Source of the DNA: Laceyella sacchari | GTDB taxonomy: Bacteria; Bacillota; Bacilli; Thermoactinomycetales; Thermoactinomycetaceae | Assembly (NCBI RefSeq): GCF_004343255.1 | Contig: NZ_SMDD01000004.1 | Coordinates: 86,562 to 150,561, forward strand | DNA: 64,000 bases | Reading direction: 5' to 3' | In this document: one piece after another, positions 62,655 through 64,000 of the stretch | Position numbering within the stretch: position 1 is the stretch's first letter | Layout: every line of letters starts with the position of its first letter | Position numbers and translations under genes: made by a program | Notes under the pieces: model-generated | What the model was told of the DNA's origin: nothing | Database searches by the model: none | Seen by the model: only the letters and a program-made list of their open reading frames with translations

Positions 62655-63269
62655 ATGCGGATGTGGTTGGCGGCAATCAGGGAAGAGAGCAGGTATCTCG
62701 GCATTGCGGCGGTGGTATTCATCACCAGCGCCATAGCCGGGTTTGCCAATGGAGAGGCCATTCTTGAGAGCATGAAGCAGATGGGGATCATAGATCAATT
62801 GGAGCAAGTGATGGGATCAATCAGCAAAGAGCCTACGTTTGCCAATGCCTTCATCATCATTTTTCTTAATAACCTGCTCGCTTCACTAAAAATGATTGTG
62901 TTTGGGCTTTTGCTGGGGATCATTCCGTTTATGGCCATGTTGACGAATGGGATGGTTCTCGGTGTAGTATTAGATGCGGTGGCCAAGTCCAGCGGGCAGC
63001 ATCCCTTGGCCATCTTTGTCGGGAAAGTCCTACCGCATGGCGTGCTTGAATTACCCGCTATCATTTTGGCGGCAGCGATCGGCATCCGGTTGGGCATGGC
63101 GGGCTGGCGCCGTTTTCTAGCGCTGTTGGTACCCGATCGGCGTGAAGGTTCTATTCAAGAGTGGAAAGGTATCCGGGCCAGATTGCCCCGATTGATTTTG
63201 ATTATCACCCTGCTGTTGGCGGTGGCTGCTGTGATTGAATCAGGCCTCATTGTGTCAGTCAAGCAATAA
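62655..63269 (+). CDS. SpoIIM/DUF95-family membrane protein
   Basis: A 204-residue protein with about five hydrophobic helices, resembling stage II sporulation protein M (septal peptidoglycan thinning during engulfment). The family hallmark KVLPHGVLELPAIILA is near residue 125. Since several Bacillales carry more than one such protein and the canonical spoIIM usually lies elsewhere, this may be a paralogue. ATG 62655 follows AAGGAGTGA. Confidence 0.82.
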   Translation: MRMWLAAIREESRYLGIAAVVFITSAIAGFANGEAILESMKQMGIIDQLEQVMGSISKEPTFANAFIIIFLNNLLASLKMIVFGLLLGIIPFMAMLTNGMVLGVVLDAVAKSSGQHPLAIFVGKVLPHGVLELPAIILAAAIGIRLGMAGWRRFLALLVPDRREGSIQEWKGIRARLPRLILIITLLLAVAAVIESGLIVSVKQ

Positions 63270-63283
63270 AAGGAGGTATGACA

Positions 63284-63712
63284 ATGAATATTAAAATTGA
63301 GTGGCAAGGCAACATGCACTTTAAAACGGAAACACCCTCGGGCCATGTCATTTCCTTGGATGCCTCGCAAGAAGTGGGCGGAGAAAACTTAGGCCCTCGG
63401 CCGACCGAGGTGCTTCTGTCCGCGGTGGGAACGTGTTCCGGGATTGATATTGTGGACATTTTGCGCAAAATGCGCTTACATGTGGAGTCTTTCGCGATGG
63501 AAGTGAATGGAGAGCGGGCAGAGGAGCATCCGCGCCGCTTTACGCATGTGCACATGCATTATCGTCTGACGGGCGATCTGCCGGAAGACAAAGTGCGTCG
63601 TGCGGTGAAGCTATCTGTGGAGAAGTATTGCTCCGTGTCCAATTCCCTTAACGCAAAAGTGACGGCTAGCTTTGAGATTAATGGCCAACGATTCGAAATG
63701 GACGAAGTGTAA
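63284..63712 (+). CDS. OsmC-family peroxide-reducing protein
   Basis: A 142-residue OsmC/Ohr-superfamily protein, probably a thiol peroxidase acting on organic or other hydroperoxides. The paired cysteines are C51 (VGTCSG) and C116 (KYCSV). The spacing and short N-terminus are closer to the YhfA-like branch than to Ohr. ATG 63284 lies seven bases after AAAGGAGGT; an ATG at 63278 is too near that site. Confidence 0.88.
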   Translation: MNIKIEWQGNMHFKTETPSGHVISLDASQEVGGENLGPRPTEVLLSAVGTCSGIDIVDILRKMRLHVESFAMEVNGERAEEHPRRFTHVHMHYRLTGDLPEDKVRRAVKLSVEKYCSVSNSLNAKVTASFEINGQRFEMDEV

Positions 63713-63719
63713 GCAGGGT

Positions 63720-63755
63720 AAGGGCGGTTCCGGAAGAATGGAATCGCTCTTTTTT
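63720..63755 (+). terminator. Terminator after osmC-like gene
   Basis: Arms AGGGCGGTTCC and GGAATCGCTCT (two G-U pairs) around GGAAGAAT, then six T. It insulates the rRNA promoter. Confidence 0.88.
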
Positions 63756-63767
63756 GGATAATAAGTG

Positions 63768-63796
63768 TTGACATGATATAATCCCTGTGATAATAT
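63768..63796 (+). promoter_or_regulatory. rRNA operon promoter
   Basis: TTGACA (63768-63773), 17 bp, TGaTAATAT (-10 at 63791-63796, extended). It stands about 130 bases before 16S rRNA. Confidence 0.88.
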
Positions 63797-63927
63797 CTTA
63801 TTTGTCGCCGCGGACGAGCGGTGCAAAATGAAACAAAGTGTTCCTTGAAAACTAAAGAGTGACAACGTGACCTGTCAATTCATTGAGCATAGACTCAAAC
63901 CTCAGTTTCACACGTTGGTGTGAAACC
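63797..63927 (+). other. rRNA leader
   Basis: The untranslated leader contains the TTCCTTGAAAACTAAAG element common in Bacillales rRNA operons (63840-63856) and a perfect 8-bp hairpin, TTTCACAC-GTTG-GTGTGAAA (63906-63925), ending two bases before the presumed 16S 5' end. Confidence 0.7.

Positions 63928-64000
<73 letters not shown>

Overview
This window is a chromosomal core region of a low-to-mid GC, endospore-forming Gram-positive bacterium of the order Bacillales. Gene order, AGGAGG-type ribosome binding sites, sporulation genes (sigH, cwlD, gerD, kbaA, pdaB) and a Cys T-box leader all fit this. From memory, the order matches the Bacillus subtilis segment from ctsR to the rRNA operon after ybaN. 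Proteins differ clearly from Bacillus and GC looks near 50 percent, so a thermoactinomycete-like family is my guess only.

Layout. 1-839 has no gene I can support. 840-2348: HAD phosphatase and MgtC-like membrane protein. 2438-9949: stress and DNA-integrity cluster ctsR-mcsA-mcsB-clpC-radA-disA, with a CtsR operator at 2513-2529 and an unusual 66-bp tandem repeat between mcsB and clpC. 10046-13193: pssA, a reverse-strand unknown gene, carD and a PIN/TRAM protein (YacL). 13371-20140: ispD-ispF-gltX, a Cys T-box, then cysE-cysS-mrnC-rlmB-rae1, tightly overlapping. 20221-22216: sigH, rpmG, secE, nusG. 22380-33019: rplK-rplA, L10 leader, rplJ-rplL, a methyltransferase, rpoB-rpoC. 33101-37856: L7Ae-like gene, rpsL, rpsG, fusA, tuf. 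38035-53409: S10-spc-alpha ribosomal cluster including secY, adk, map, infA and rpoA. 53498-57799: ecfA1-ecfA2-ecfT, truA, rplM-rpsI. 57909-63712: sporulation and germination genes (ybaK-like, cwlD, salA, gerD, kbaA, pdaB, SpoIIM-like) and an OsmC protein. 63768-64000: rRNA promoter, leader and the first bases of 16S rRNA.

How it fits together. Most of the window builds and controls the translation and transcription machinery (about 30 ribosomal proteins, RNA polymerase core, NusG, elongation factors, SecE/SecY). Around it lie protein quality control (McsB arginine phosphorylation feeding ClpC), aminoacyl-tRNA supply with cysteine sensing, and the switch to sporulation (SigH, KbaA) followed by mother-cell and forespore genes. 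Control elements visible in sequence include sigma-A promoters, a CtsR box, a Cys T-box, ribosomal-protein leaders, an apparent attenuator before rpoB, and candidate sigma-E and sigma-G promoters before cwlD and gerD.

I found no CRISPR array, prophage, insertion sequence or tRNA gene. No clearly new multi-gene system is present. The least explained signals are the 66-bp hairpin repeats before clpC, an apparent hairpin-bridged ribosome binding site at nusG, a small reading frame lying across the ctsR promoter, a triple repeat in the rplM leader, and the reverse-strand unknown gene with a palindrome inside its promoter.
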